64,000 bases of DNA from an uncultured bacterium (GTDB lineage Bacteria; Cyanobacteriota; Vampirovibrionia; Gastranaerophilales; Gastranaerophilaceae): contig CADAYD010000008.1 of NCBI GenBank assembly GCA_902791985.1, forward strand, positions 62,001 to 126,000, in the 5' to 3' direction. A program made the translations under genes and the position numbers. Within the stretch, counting starts at the first letter, position 1. Each line of letters opens with the position of its first letter. This document shows, one piece after another, positions 44,072 through 53,389 of the stretch. Under the pieces are notes generated by a model, which saw only the letters and a program-made list of their open reading frames with translations, was not told where the DNA came from and did not search any database.

Positions 44072-45063
44072 CCAACCATATTATTTAGCATCTTTTCCCA
44101 TTCATAAGCACTCGAAATGCTATCTTTTAATGTTTTATCAGGATGCCAGCCTAAAACTTTCTTTGCCTTTGTATAATCTGCAATCAATACAGCCGGATCA
44201 CCTTCTCTTCTTGAAATTTTATTCCTGTTTATAGTTATATTAGTAACTTTTTCACACTCAGCAAATACCTCTTTTACTGAATAGCCTTTGTTTGTTCCAA
44301 TATTAAAAAAGTTTGTTTCTTCGCTGCTGTTTAAATATTCAAGAGATTTCAAATGAGCATTTATTAAATCTTCAACATTTACATAATCTCTTGCGCAAGT
44401 TCCGTCTTTTGTGTCATAATCATCACCATATATGTCAAAAGTTTTTCCGCCGCAAAAGGTCGATTTTAGAATATTCGGAATTAGATGTGTTTCAGGGTCG
44501 TGCCATTCACCTATCCGACCTTTAGGATCTGCACCAACAACGTTAAAATAGCGTAATCTAATCGATTTTAAACCATATAACCTATCATAATCATCCATAA
44601 TTTTTTCAATTATTAATTTTGTTTGACCATAAGGGTTTACGGGATTTTGCGGATGCTTTTCATCTATAGGATAATATATAGGATTTCCATATATTGCAGC
44701 AGATGATGAAAATATCACTTTTTTAACATCATTTTCTAACATTGCTCTTAAAAGTCCGATTGTTCCGTAAATATTATTGTAATAGTATTATGTAGGATTT
44801 ATAACGGATTCTTGAACTTGAGAAAACGCAGCAAAATGGAATACGGCATCTATTTTATTCTCTTTAAAAACTTTGTTTATATCATCAAATTTATTTAAAT
44901 CACCTTGATAAAATTTTACCTTGCCATATTTTTTAAGAATTTCAATTGTTTCAATATGACCTATTGAAAGATTATCAAATACAGCGACTTCTATACCTTT
45001 TTCTATAAGAGCCATAACACAATGGCTTCCGATATATCCTGCACCGCCAGTGACTAAAATCAT
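44068..45063 (-). pseudogene. galE: UDP-glucose 4-epimerase interrupted by one in-frame stop
   Basis: The reading frame codes for a full-length epimerase of 331 positions: GGAGYIGSH at the start, FHFAAFSQVQESVINPT, then TAA (44788-44790), then YYYNNIYGTIGLLRAM, the catalytic Tyr/Lys in NPYGQTK and the C-terminal GYSVKEVF region. Related enzymes have a sense codon here (NPxxYYxNN), so a single substitution such as AAA to TAA would do it. There is no other lesion. GGAG precedes the ATG. It is probably a recent null allele or a sequence error; the second half could restart at 44742. Confidence 0.85.
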
Positions 45064-45185
45064 ATTTTATCTCCGTTTTTCACATTCTATCATAAGAAAT
45101 TTGTACTATATACTTCGTTACATTATATTATTCAATAGAACATATTGTGATAAAATATTGAAAGTAAGTTTTAAGGGAGAACATA

Positions 45186-46559
45186 ATGAAATCAATTATA
45201 CTTGCAGGCGGTTCAGGCAGCAGATTATGGCCATTATCAAGAGATATGTATCCTAAACAACTATTAAGTTTAGATAAAGATTTGAGCCTGTTACAGCAAA
45301 CTTATGCACGTGTAAGAAATCTTTCCGAAGCAAGAGATATTGTCACCATAACAAACGTAAAACATTACTCCGATATAAAATTACAACTAAATAAAACAGA
45401 TAAAGATAATGTTATAATTGCAGAACCTCTGGGTAAAAACACCGCACCCGCAATTGCTTGCAGTCTTGAATATTTCAAACAAAAAAACGATATTGACGAT
45501 ATTGTTTTAATTGTTCCGTCTGACCATTTAATAGAGGATAACGAGGGTTTTTATGAAACTGTTCGGGGTGGTATCGAGTTTGCCAAACAGGGCTATATTG
45601 TAACTTTTGGAGTCAAACCGACATATCCTGAAACAGGTTTTGGATATATTAAGACAAACGGAAACATTGTTGAATGTTTTGTAGAAAAACCTGATATACA
45701 AACCGCTCAGAAATATTTAGATGACGAAAATTGTTTTTGGAACGGCGGAATATTTATGGGCAAGATTTCAGTATTTTTAGAAGAATTTGAAAAATATGCT
45801 CCAGAGATATATTCTAATTTATCACAACTTGATTATTCACAAGGAACAAAAATTCAATACGGAATATACGAGCAAATGCCAACAATATCAATAGATTATG
45901 CCATAATGGAAAAATCCGACAAAATTGCCTTTATTGAATTAAAATCAGATTGGAAAGATTTGGGGTCATGGCAATCTTTGTATGATGTAAAAGAAAAAGA
46001 CGAAAACAAAAATGTATTAACAGGTAAAGTTATTACAGAAAATGTAAAAAATTCATTCATATATTCACAAAAAGAGCTTGTTGCGGTTGCGGATTTGGAA
46101 GATGTTGTTATTGTTGAAACAGAAGATGCAATTATGGCTTGCCCTATGAGCAAAACACAAGACGTAAAAAAATTATACGAAAAACTTAAATCACAGCAAA
46201 GTGATACAACTCAATTACACAAAACCGTTTTCAGACCTTGGGGATATTATACTTGTATGAACGGCGGAAAAGGCTATTTAACAAAAACTATTTGTGTACT
46301 GCCGAAACAGAAACTATCAATTCAATCTCACAATTATCGTTCGGAACACTGGGTAGTATTGGAGGGGCGTGCTCTTGTCATTAAAGACGAAAAAGAGTAC
46401 TATTTGAACCCCGGCGATAGCATAGATATCCCGTTAAAAGCAAAACATTCACTCCAAAACCCTTATGATGAAGAACTAAAAATAATAGAAGTACAAAAGG
46501 GGGATTATATATCAGAAGACGATATTATCCGATATGAAGATTGCTACGGAAGAGTTTAA
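45186..46559 (+). CDS. manC: Mannose-1-phosphate guanylyltransferase/mannose-6-phosphate isomerase
   Basis: Makes GDP-mannose for surface polysaccharides. The 457-residue type II enzyme has the nucleotidyltransferase domain (LAGGSGSRLWPLSR at the start, FVEKPD, WNGGIFMG near 180-190) and a C-terminal cupin isomerase domain with HKTVFRPWGYYTCMNG, SIQSHNYRSEHWVVLEG and LNPGDSIDIP. AAGGGAG stands before the ATG. It lies divergent from galE, in a small nucleotide-sugar locus. Confidence 0.94.
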   Translation: MKSIILAGGSGSRLWPLSRDMYPKQLLSLDKDLSLLQQTYARVRNLSEARDIVTITNVKHYSDIKLQLNKTDKDNVIIAEPLGKNTAPAIACSLEYFKQKNDIDDIVLIVPSDHLIEDNEGFYETVRGGIEFAKQGYIVTFGVKPTYPETGFGYIKTNGNIVECFVEKPDIQTAQKYLDDENCFWNGGIFMGKISVFLEEFEKYAPEIYSNLSQLDYSQGTKIQYGIYEQMPTISIDYAIMEKSDKIAFIELKSDWKDLGSWQSLYDVKEKDENKNVLTGKVITENVKNSFIYSQKELVAVADLEDVVIVETEDAIMACPMSKTQDVKKLYEKLKSQQSDTTQLHKTVFRPWGYYTCMNGGKGYLTKTICVLPKQKLSIQSHNYRSEHWVVLEGRALVIKDEKEYYLNPGDSIDIPLKAKHSLQNPYDEELKIIEVQKGDYISEDDIIRYEDCYGRV

Positions 46560-46649
46560 TTAAAATTATGGAGTACCAAATAATACTCTTGATAAGATTA
46601 TTAGTGCATTAAAAAAGAATAATACTATTATTATATTTAGCCAATAAAT

Positions 46650-46907
46650 TTACATATTCCAATCAATTTCACTGATTTGTTTTTTGATAATCGGATTTGG
46701 AATATCAATATCCCCAGCCAGCATGAGTAATAATTCTATTCTGTTTTTTGCGTTTATTTTATCAAATATTGCAGACACATGTGCTTTTGCTGTAGATATT
46801 GATATACATAATTTTTGAGATATCTTCGGATTAGATAACCCTTTATGAAGTAAAACTAACACTTCAATCTCTCTTGCTGTTAAATATTTAAAATTTTTTT
46901 CCTTCAC
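46650..46907 (-). CDS. Orphan LuxR-type DNA-binding domain protein
   Basis: An 85-residue protein consisting almost only of a GerE/LuxR helix-turn-helix: YLTAREIEVLVLLHKGLSNP, SISTAKAHVSAIFDKI and INAKNRIELLLM. No receiver or sensor domain precedes it. It starts at GTG (46907), with AAGGA 7 bases upstream. It may be a stand-alone regulator like GerE, or a partner of a separate receiver. Target unknown. Confidence 0.85.
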   Translation of the reverse strand: MKEKNFKYLTAREIEVLVLLHKGLSNPKISQKLCISISTAKAHVSAIFDKINAKNRIELLLMLAGDIDIPNPIIKKQISEIDWNM

Positions 46908-46987
46908 ATTTTTATCCTTCTTTTATATATTTGATAATACTATCAAATAGGTCAGATGGATATTAGACAAAAGTATAAAATAAATCA

Positions 46988-47020
46988 AAAAAAAGATGCC
47001 TAATAAAGGCATCTTTTTTG
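46988..47020 (-). terminator. Terminator of pckA
   Basis: A 13-bp stem AAAAAAGATGCCT/AGGCATCTTTTTT (46989-47001 with 47007-47019), followed by T residues on the minus strand. Confidence 0.88.
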
Positions 47021-47047
47021 GGATTTATTTTATGCACAAAAAGAATA

Positions 47048-48649
47048 TTATTTAACTGTGCTCAATGGCTTTGGGCCTGCATTAACAATTTCTGCCGGCA
47101 TATTCGGATATTTTTCGCTAAAGTTATCCGCAAACATCTGAGCCAATTTATTAGCAGCTTCATCATAAGCGGCTTTATCAGCCCACATTCCTCTTGCATC
47201 AAGCATTTCAGCCGGTACATTCGGACAAGATGTCGGATAATCCACATTGAATACATCATGATGTTTGAATTCAACGTTATCAAATGAACCGTTCAACGCA
47301 GCTGTAACCATTGCTCTTGTGTAAGAAAGTTTCATTCTCTTAGCACCTGATGATGCGCTTCCGCCTGCCCAACCTGTATTTACTAAATAAACCTTAGTAC
47401 CGTATTGGTCTAATTTGTCGCCTAACATTTTAGCGTAAACACTTGCATCCATAGGCATAAACGGTTCACCAAATAATGTTGAGAATGTTGGGACAGGTTC
47501 TGTAATTCCTCTTTCAGTACCGGCAAGTTTAGAAGTGAAACCGGTTACAAAGTGGTACATTGCAGCGTTTTTATCCAATCTTGAAATCGGAGGTAAAACG
47601 CCGAATGCATCAGCCGTCAGGAATACAACAACCTTCGGAATACCACCCATTGAAGGGATAGCAGAGTTGTTAATGTAATTAACAGGATAACCGACACGAG
47701 TATTTTCTGTTAATGAACCATCTGCAAAATCAAGTTCTCTTGTCTCTGGATTCATAATTACGTTTTCAACAAGTGAACCGAATTTGATTGCATGATAAAT
47801 ATCAGGCTCATTTTCTTCGGTTAAGTTGATACATTTTGCATAACATCCGCCTTCAAAGTTGAATACCCCATCAGGTGACCAGCCATGCTCATCATCACCG
47901 ATTAGTTTTCTTGCCGGGTCAGCCGAAAGAGTTGTTTTACCTGTTCCTGAAAGACCGAAGAAAACTGCCGTTTCATGAGTTTGCGGATCCATATTTGCGC
48001 TGCAGTGCATAGGAAGTACGTTTTTCTTAGTCATAACGTAGTTCATTGTAGCGAAAACTGATTTTTTGATTTCGCCTGCATACTGAGAGCCTGCAATAAT
48101 AATTTCGTGTGCTTCATAATCTATTGCGATACAAGCTTCTGAATTTGTACCGTCGATTTCAGGATTGCATTTGAACCCAGGAGCACAAATGATTGTATAA
48201 TCTGCTTCTCCGTAGTTTGCTAATTCATCTGCAGTAGGACGAATTAATAATTGGTGAATGAACATGTTTTGAGATGCAAGTTCATTTATAACTCTGAATT
48301 TTTGAGTGTATTTTTTATCTGCACCTGCAAAACCGTCAAAAATAAATACTTCTTTTCCGTTCAAATAATTAATCATTTTAGATTTAATTGAATTGAAAGC
48401 TTCTCTTGAGATTGGACGATTAACTTTGCCCCAAGCAATGTCATCGTGAATAGTCGGGGTATCAACAATAAATTTATCCTTAGGTGAACGGCCTGTATAT
48501 TTTCCGGTGGTAACAACAAGAGCACCTGTTTCAGATAATGTACCTTCTCCACGTCTTAACGCTGCTTCAGTTAACTGAGCAGGAGTCCAGTTTCTGTGAA
48601 CTGCAGATGGAGAAGTGATACCTAATTTTTCAATACCATAAGTTTCCAT
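47048..48649 (-). CDS. pckA: ATP-dependent phosphoenolpyruvate carboxykinase
   Basis: Interconverts oxaloacetate and phosphoenolpyruvate. The 533-residue protein has the kinase P-loop GLSGTGKTTLSADP, metal-binding LIGDDEHGWSPDG, SEYAG-type substrate residues, MHCSANMD and the C-terminal NTGWAGG. The ATG at 48649 follows AAGGAGG; an upstream in-frame start has no such support. Used either for gluconeogenesis or, in gut anaerobes, for fermentation to succinate. Divergent from the phosphoesterase gene. Confidence 0.96.
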   Translation of the reverse strand: METYGIEKLGITSPSAVHRNWTPAQLTEAALRRGEGTLSETGALVVTTGKYTGRSPKDKFIVDTPTIHDDIAWGKVNRPISREAFNSIKSKMINYLNGKEVFIFDGFAGADKKYTQKFRVINELASQNMFIHQLLIRPTADELANYGEADYTIICAPGFKCNPEIDGTNSEACIAIDYEAHEIIIAGSQYAGEIKKSVFATMNYVMTKKNVLPMHCSANMDPQTHETAVFFGLSGTGKTTLSADPARKLIGDDEHGWSPDGVFNFEGGCYAKCINLTEENEPDIYHAIKFGSLVENVIMNPETRELDFADGSLTENTRVGYPVNYINNSAIPSMGGIPKVVVFLTADAFGVLPPISRLDKNAAMYHFVTGFTSKLAGTERGITEPVPTFSTLFGEPFMPMDASVYAKMLGDKLDQYGTKVYLVNTGWAGGSASSGAKRMKLSYTRAMVTAALNGSFDNVEFKHHDVFNVDYPTSCPNVPAEMLDARGMWADKAAYDEAANKLAQMFADNFSEKYPNMPAEIVNAGPKPLSTVK

Positions 48650-48780
48650 ATTAGAATCCTCCTTTATAATACGTTCCATGCATAATAATTGTACTATAAA
48701 CACTAAAAATTTGCAATATTATATGAGATTCTTCGCCGACTAAATTTGAATTGCCAAAGTTTTTATAATAATCTTTTAAT

Positions 48781-49413
48781 ATGAGCAGATTAATTGCAAT
48801 AACAGATATACACGGAGAATACGAAAAATTGTGTTCTCTTTTAAACAAAATAGCACCCCAAAAAGACGATACCATAATCTTTATGGGCGACTATATCGAC
48901 AGAGGTGCAAAATCAAAACAAGTCGTTGATAAAGTAATTTCGATGAACGAAGTCTGCCACTGCGAATACTTAATCGGCTCACACGAATACGCACTTTTAC
49001 ACTCCAACAGTGACAAATATTATGAATATTTATTTTGGAACTATGGTGGAGATGCAACGGCTGAATGTTATGGAAGTTATGAAAATATATTCAAAATTCA
49101 CGGAGAATTTTTTAATTCATTAAAACCATATTATTTGACAGAAAAATACTTATTTATCCATGCCGGAATTCGCATCGGAATACCGCTTGAATTTCAAAAT
49201 TTGGTTGATATGGTTTATATACGGAGTGAATTTTATAATAAAAAACATAATTTAGCGCAAAAAATTATTTTTGGGCACACAGAATTTGACAAACCGCAAA
49301 TTTGGGAGGATAAAATTTGCATAGATACAGGCTGCGGGAAATATAAAAACAGCCCTCTGACGGCATTTGTATCCGAAAATGAAACAGAATACTTTATCAA
49401 TTCAAATAATTAA
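48781..49413 (+). CDS. Metallophosphoesterase (PP2A/ApaH-like)
   Basis: The 210-residue protein has the calcineurin-like motifs ITDIHGEYEKL, FMGDYIDRGAKS, a variant third motif LIGSHEYAL (usually GNHE), and the later histidines in FIHAGIR and IFGHTEF, with IDTGCG at the end. It resembles serine/threonine phosphatases and diadenosine tetraphosphatases. The Asn-to-Ser change in the third motif may weaken metal binding. A TATAAT box lies 11 bases upstream, so the leader would be very short. Confidence 0.86.
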   Translation: MSRLIAITDIHGEYEKLCSLLNKIAPQKDDTIIFMGDYIDRGAKSKQVVDKVISMNEVCHCEYLIGSHEYALLHSNSDKYYEYLFWNYGGDATAECYGSYENIFKIHGEFFNSLKPYYLTEKYLFIHAGIRIGIPLEFQNLVDMVYIRSEFYNKKHNLAQKIIFGHTEFDKPQIWEDKICIDTGCGKYKNSPLTAFVSENETEYFINSNN

Positions 49414-49422
49414 TTTTCAAAT

Positions 49423-51399
49423 TTAATCAATTTGGTTTCTTAAATCTAATCTGTGATAAGTTAATTCATAAACTTTTTGTGCAATTTTTTCTGCCCAATC
49501 CTCATAACCATCTAACTGACCTGATTTTGACATATTGTTAACCACTATCAACTGTTTTTTAAGATTATCTGCAAGTTTTTTATTCTCACTGTACCAATTG
49601 TTTACATCTTTTCTCGATTTTAATTTGTTACAGCTTTTGCACAATCCGATAAGATTATATTTATCACCTTCCCCGCCTTTTATTTCCGGAACAAGGTGAT
49701 CCGCAGTTGCTACATTTTGCTGAAATAATCGGAATAATAGCGAATATACCCCATCCTTATCATTATATTTACTCTTTTCCTCTTCATTAACATACATATG
49801 TTTATATGCAATAGATTTAAGGTTGCGCAAAAGAACAAATATAGGTCTTACAGGATAATTTTGGAAATCAAGATTTTCCAAACATTCCTTATATAAAGGA
49901 GTTAATTCATAATTTTTAAACTTTCCTTCAGAAACATATTTCAAAAGTCTTGAGGTAAAAATATCATAAATATTGAGCCCCTCTTTTGGATAATGTTCGG
50001 CTACATACGAACGATTTACCAAAAATCCGCTAATTGCCTGTTCAACTGATTTTTCGCAATAATGTGCTTCCTGTCTTGCATATTTTTTTAAAAATTCTTC
50101 ATTCGATATATTTGGATTTTTTTCAACAATTGATAAAAATATTTCCGCTAATACTTTGTTATGCACACCAATATATTTCATATTGTTTCTCAAAACATTC
50201 GCATATTCATACGGAGTATCGCACTTTTTTAATTCATATTCTATTTCTTTTCTTTTTGTATGAGTGAGCATTGTAGAACCACATTCAGCACAAGGGATAT
50301 CAACTTCAGTTTGCTCAATCGGAGCAAAAGACACATGACGTTTCATTAAGCGCTCAACACTTTTAATTGATTTAATCTCATTTGGGGTAAATTCAATCTT
50401 CTGTTTTGACATAATATTTACGGAATATATTAATGAATTTATGTATTCTGGAGCATTATCTATTTTATTACCACCCATAAGATATGAAATATCAGTTAAA
50501 TATGCCCGTAAATTATCTTTTATTTCCCTCAAATCAGTATTCTGCCAAAAAATATTTTTTACTTGCATTGGATAACAATTTTTACACAATAATATACTGT
50601 TATTTGGTAAATCCTTATGTTTTGGATATTTTGAAATTGGAGCAATCTCACTTAATGAAGGGTAAAATATTCTTTGTATAACATATTCCGCCAAATTCTC
50701 TTGAGGTATTTGTGATAATTCACTTGAATTAAACAACATATAATACCCGTTGGAATTAAACAAAAGCCTTAAAATTTTGCTTGCAAATACATTCTTTTGC
50801 TCTTTATTTAACCCAAGAGTATCCGCAAACAACATAATTTTATCTTTTTGCAAATTATAAGTTTGCTTTGTTCTAATTTCATCTAAAATATCAATAGCCT
50901 TTATTTGCCTGTCTTGAGGAAAATCCTGAGAATAAATTTTCATATAATCTTTTATCTCTCTTACTGTATTCTTTTTGTGATGAAATGAGATTTCACTCAT
51001 CTCTTTAAAAAGTTCCAAAACAGACAATTCCTTATAATTATTAATATTTTCTATATCTTTAAATATATGTCTGAATTTTTTTGGTATAAATTTTTTATTT
51101 TCCCTTAAAAGATTTACCCATTCTTCTGCACTCTTAATATTTTTAGCTTTTTCTTTTATTAACTCATAATCTTGAGGAGTGAGCATTTGAGTCCCGCATG
51201 AAGGACAATGAACCCCGCTGTAGCACTGCGCCTGCTCCAGTTTTATAGGAGTAGTCTTATTCTCAAAAACTCCGCAAAAACTTAGGTCCAACTTATCGTG
51301 AGTGGCGAAACCGCCGTTAAATATCAGCGGTATATTTATATTGTTTTGAGAATTGTATTTATTGATGAATTCTGAAATCTTTATCGGAGATATGATCAT
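49423..51399 (-). CDS. Two-module cysteine-rich protein with C-terminal HNH endonuclease domain
   Basis: A 658-residue protein. Two related modules begin with CPSCGTQMLTPQDYELI (about residue 50) and CAECGSTMLTHTKRKEI (near 375). Each continues with a helical segment (EEWVNLLRENKKFI; YEYANVLRNNMKYI). A CKNC pair lies between. The C-terminus is an HNH fold: TADHLVPEIKGGEGDKYNLI then LCKSCNKLKSRKD. The N-terminus IISPIKISEFINKY plus LSFCG resembles the lineage signature. The start is uncertain (51399, 51420 or 51447 in frame); 51399 is chosen for its resemblance to related N-termini. Probably acts on nucleic acid; role unknown. Confidence 0.65.
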   Translation of the reverse strand: MIISPIKISEFINKYNSQNNINIPLIFNGGFATHDKLDLSFCGVFENKTTPIKLEQAQCYSGVHCPSCGTQMLTPQDYELIKEKAKNIKSAEEWVNLLRENKKFIPKKFRHIFKDIENINNYKELSVLELFKEMSEISFHHKKNTVREIKDYMKIYSQDFPQDRQIKAIDILDEIRTKQTYNLQKDKIMLFADTLGLNKEQKNVFASKILRLLFNSNGYYMLFNSSELSQIPQENLAEYVIQRIFYPSLSEIAPISKYPKHKDLPNNSILLCKNCYPMQVKNIFWQNTDLREIKDNLRAYLTDISYLMGGNKIDNAPEYINSLIYSVNIMSKQKIEFTPNEIKSIKSVERLMKRHVSFAPIEQTEVDIPCAECGSTMLTHTKRKEIEYELKKCDTPYEYANVLRNNMKYIGVHNKVLAEIFLSIVEKNPNISNEEFLKKYARQEAHYCEKSVEQAISGFLVNRSYVAEHYPKEGLNIYDIFTSRLLKYVSEGKFKNYELTPLYKECLENLDFQNYPVRPIFVLLRNLKSIAYKHMYVNEEEKSKYNDKDGVYSLLFRLFQQNVATADHLVPEIKGGEGDKYNLIGLCKSCNKLKSRKDVNNWYSENKKLADNLKKQLIVVNNMSKSGQLDGYEDWAEKIAQKVYELTYHRLDLRNQID

Positions 51400-51575
51400 A
51401 GTATTCTTTATAAATCTCATAAAAATTTTTTTTTGCGAAAATAACATCGGTTGTTACAAAACCGAAATAAAATCAATCAATATTCATACAGATTTTCATG
51501 TTTGGGCTATACTTGTAGCAGATGAAATAATTCAGGTTGGATTTACCTTGTAAAGCTGAAAGGATAAATAGTTAA

Positions 51576-53096
51576 ATGAAGAAATTTTTAACCTTTTTAA
51601 TGTTATTACTAAGCGGAATACAAAGCGCAAATGCTATGAATGTCGATGCGTTTATGGATAAACACGTTGCTCCGATTTCAGATTTTATAGCAAATATTAT
51701 CTTTTATCCTATAAAATATACACACGGATCAACGCATATAGAGGTTCCTCTGATTATATTCTGGATACTTTTTGCAGGGATATTTTTCACCATTTATTTC
51801 AAAGGTATAGCCATTTGGGGATTCAAGCATGCCCTTGATTTAATAATCAAACCAAAAAAAGACGGCTCGGGCGAAGGTGAAGTTTCATCATTCCAAGCAC
51901 TTGCTACAGCACTATCAGGTACCATCGGAATAGGGAGTATTGCCGGAGTTGCAATTTCAATTTCAATCGGCGGTCCGGGTGCTGCGTTTTGGATATTTTT
52001 CGGCGCAATTTTAGGAATGTCAATAAAATTTGTCGAAGCAACATTGGCAGTAAAATACAGACGGTTCAACCTTGACGGGTCAATATCAGGCGGTCCTATG
52101 CACTATATTGCGCATGGTTTAACCAGAAAAAACATGCGCTGGCTCGGGCAACCATTATCCGTAATCTTTGCCATCCTTTGTATCGGAGGAGGTATTACAG
52201 GCGGCAATATGATTCAAATTAACCAAACAGCACATCAGATTATATTTATAACAGGCGGAGAACACAGTATATTTCATGGGTTTGCATGGGTAATCGGGCT
52301 TGTTGCAGCTATACTCATAGGACTTGTTGTCGTCGGCGGAATTAAGAGTATTGCTAAAGTTACAACTATTTTAACTCCTACAATGTGTTTGTTATACATA
52401 ATATCCGGTTTAATTGTTATAGGTGCAAATATAACACAGCTCCCTCATGCTGTAGAACTTATAGTCAGAGAAGCATTCCATCCGACAGCAGTTGCAGGCG
52501 GATTTTTCGGGGTAATTATTATAGGCTTAAGACGTTCTGTTCAATCAAATGAAGCGGGGACTGGCGCAGCGGCAATCGTTTATGCGACAGCACAAACAAA
52601 AGAACACGTTTCACAAGGTTTTGTTGCTCTCTTAGAAACATTCTTAACCGGAGTTCTTTGTTTGTTTACTTCTTGCGCTATTGTATTTTCAGGAGTTCTT
52701 GATAAAACGACAATCGGGCAAATTTCGGGAATTGAACTTGCATCAAACGCTTTCCAATCCGTTATTCCGTTTTTCCCAATTATTTTATCAATAATTGCAG
52801 TGTTATTTGCAATGTCGACCCTTATTTCTTGGGCATATTACGGTCAAAAAGCTTGGACTTTTTTACTTGGCGAAGGAAAGAAACGTGTGTTCACGTTTAA
52901 CATGATTTATTGTTTATTTATTATAATCGGCTCTTGTATGAATGTCGCATCAATTATTAACATAACCGATGCGATGATGATTGCGATGTGCGTACCAAAC
53001 GTTATAGTCCTTTATATTTTATGTAAAGATGTTAAAAAAGACCTCAAAGAGTATTGTAACACGCACGAAATTGCAAAATGGGTCAATAAAGGGTAA
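51576..53096 (+). CDS. Sodium:alanine/glycine symporter (AGCS family)
   Basis: A 506-residue transporter with about 11 membrane helices. Family signatures: ATALSGTIGIGSIAGVAISI, FVEATLAVKYR, GGPMHYI, RRSVQSNEAGTGAAAIVYAT and SWAYYGQKAW. The N-terminal 20 residues look like a signal sequence (GIQSANA), which is unusual but seen in some members. AAAGGAT precedes the ATG. It imports Ala or Gly with sodium. An ACT-domain gene follows after 17 bp. Confidence 0.93.
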   Translation: MKKFLTFLMLLLSGIQSANAMNVDAFMDKHVAPISDFIANIIFYPIKYTHGSTHIEVPLIIFWILFAGIFFTIYFKGIAIWGFKHALDLIIKPKKDGSGEGEVSSFQALATALSGTIGIGSIAGVAISISIGGPGAAFWIFFGAILGMSIKFVEATLAVKYRRFNLDGSISGGPMHYIAHGLTRKNMRWLGQPLSVIFAILCIGGGITGGNMIQINQTAHQIIFITGGEHSIFHGFAWVIGLVAAILIGLVVVGGIKSIAKVTTILTPTMCLLYIISGLIVIGANITQLPHAVELIVREAFHPTAVAGGFFGVIIIGLRRSVQSNEAGTGAAAIVYATAQTKEHVSQGFVALLETFLTGVLCLFTSCAIVFSGVLDKTTIGQISGIELASNAFQSVIPFFPIILSIIAVLFAMSTLISWAYYGQKAWTFLLGEGKKRVFTFNMIYCLFIIIGSCMNVASIINITDAMMIAMCVPNVIVLYILCKDVKKDLKEYCNTHEIAKWVNKG

Positions 53097-53113
53097 ATAA
53101 AAGGAGAAGAACC

Positions 53114-53389
53114 ATGAGTTCAAAAATATTTGTTACGGTTTCAGGGGTTGATAAGGTCGGAATAGTTGCAAAAGTTACAACTGTTTTAGCTCAGTATGAG
53201 GTTAATATAGAAGACATAAAACAAACCTTGATGCAAGGACATTTTGTGATGTTTATGCTTTGTGACATTGAAAAATCTTCATATACTTTTAAAGAAATAA
53301 AAGAAGCAATTACAAAAACCGGCGCAGAAATGGGCATGGAAGTTTGGGTTCAGAAAAAAGAAATTTTTGATAATATGCACAATATTTAA
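53114..53389 (+). CDS. ACT-domain protein (UPF0237 type)
   Basis: A single ACT domain of 91 residues: VTVSGVDKVGIVAKVTTVLA, the beta strand VNIEDIKQTL and the helix-strand ending MGMEVWVQ. Stand-alone ACT proteins of this type bind amino acids and are thought to be regulatory. AAAAGGAG precedes the ATG and it is co-directional with the AGCS symporter, so sensing of the imported amino acid is a fair guess. It overlaps the convergent acyltransferase gene by 4 bases. Confidence 0.9.
   Translation: MSSKIFVTVSGVDKVGIVAKVTTVLAQYEVNIEDIKQTLMQGHFVMFMLCDIEKSSYTFKEIKEAITKTGAEMGMEVWVQKKEIFDNMHNI

Noticed and set aside
44785-44790. Possible stop-codon recoding in galE.
   Set aside because: TAA is the commonest normal stop in this window and no recoding structure is apparent; a simple nonsense mutation or sequence error is more economical.
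46564-46647. A 27-codon frame after manC reading NYGVPNNTLDKIISALKK and ending at TAA, which looks protein-like.
   Set aside because: It has no start codon or ribosome site and follows a stop in frame. At most it is a tiny gene remnant, too short to identify.
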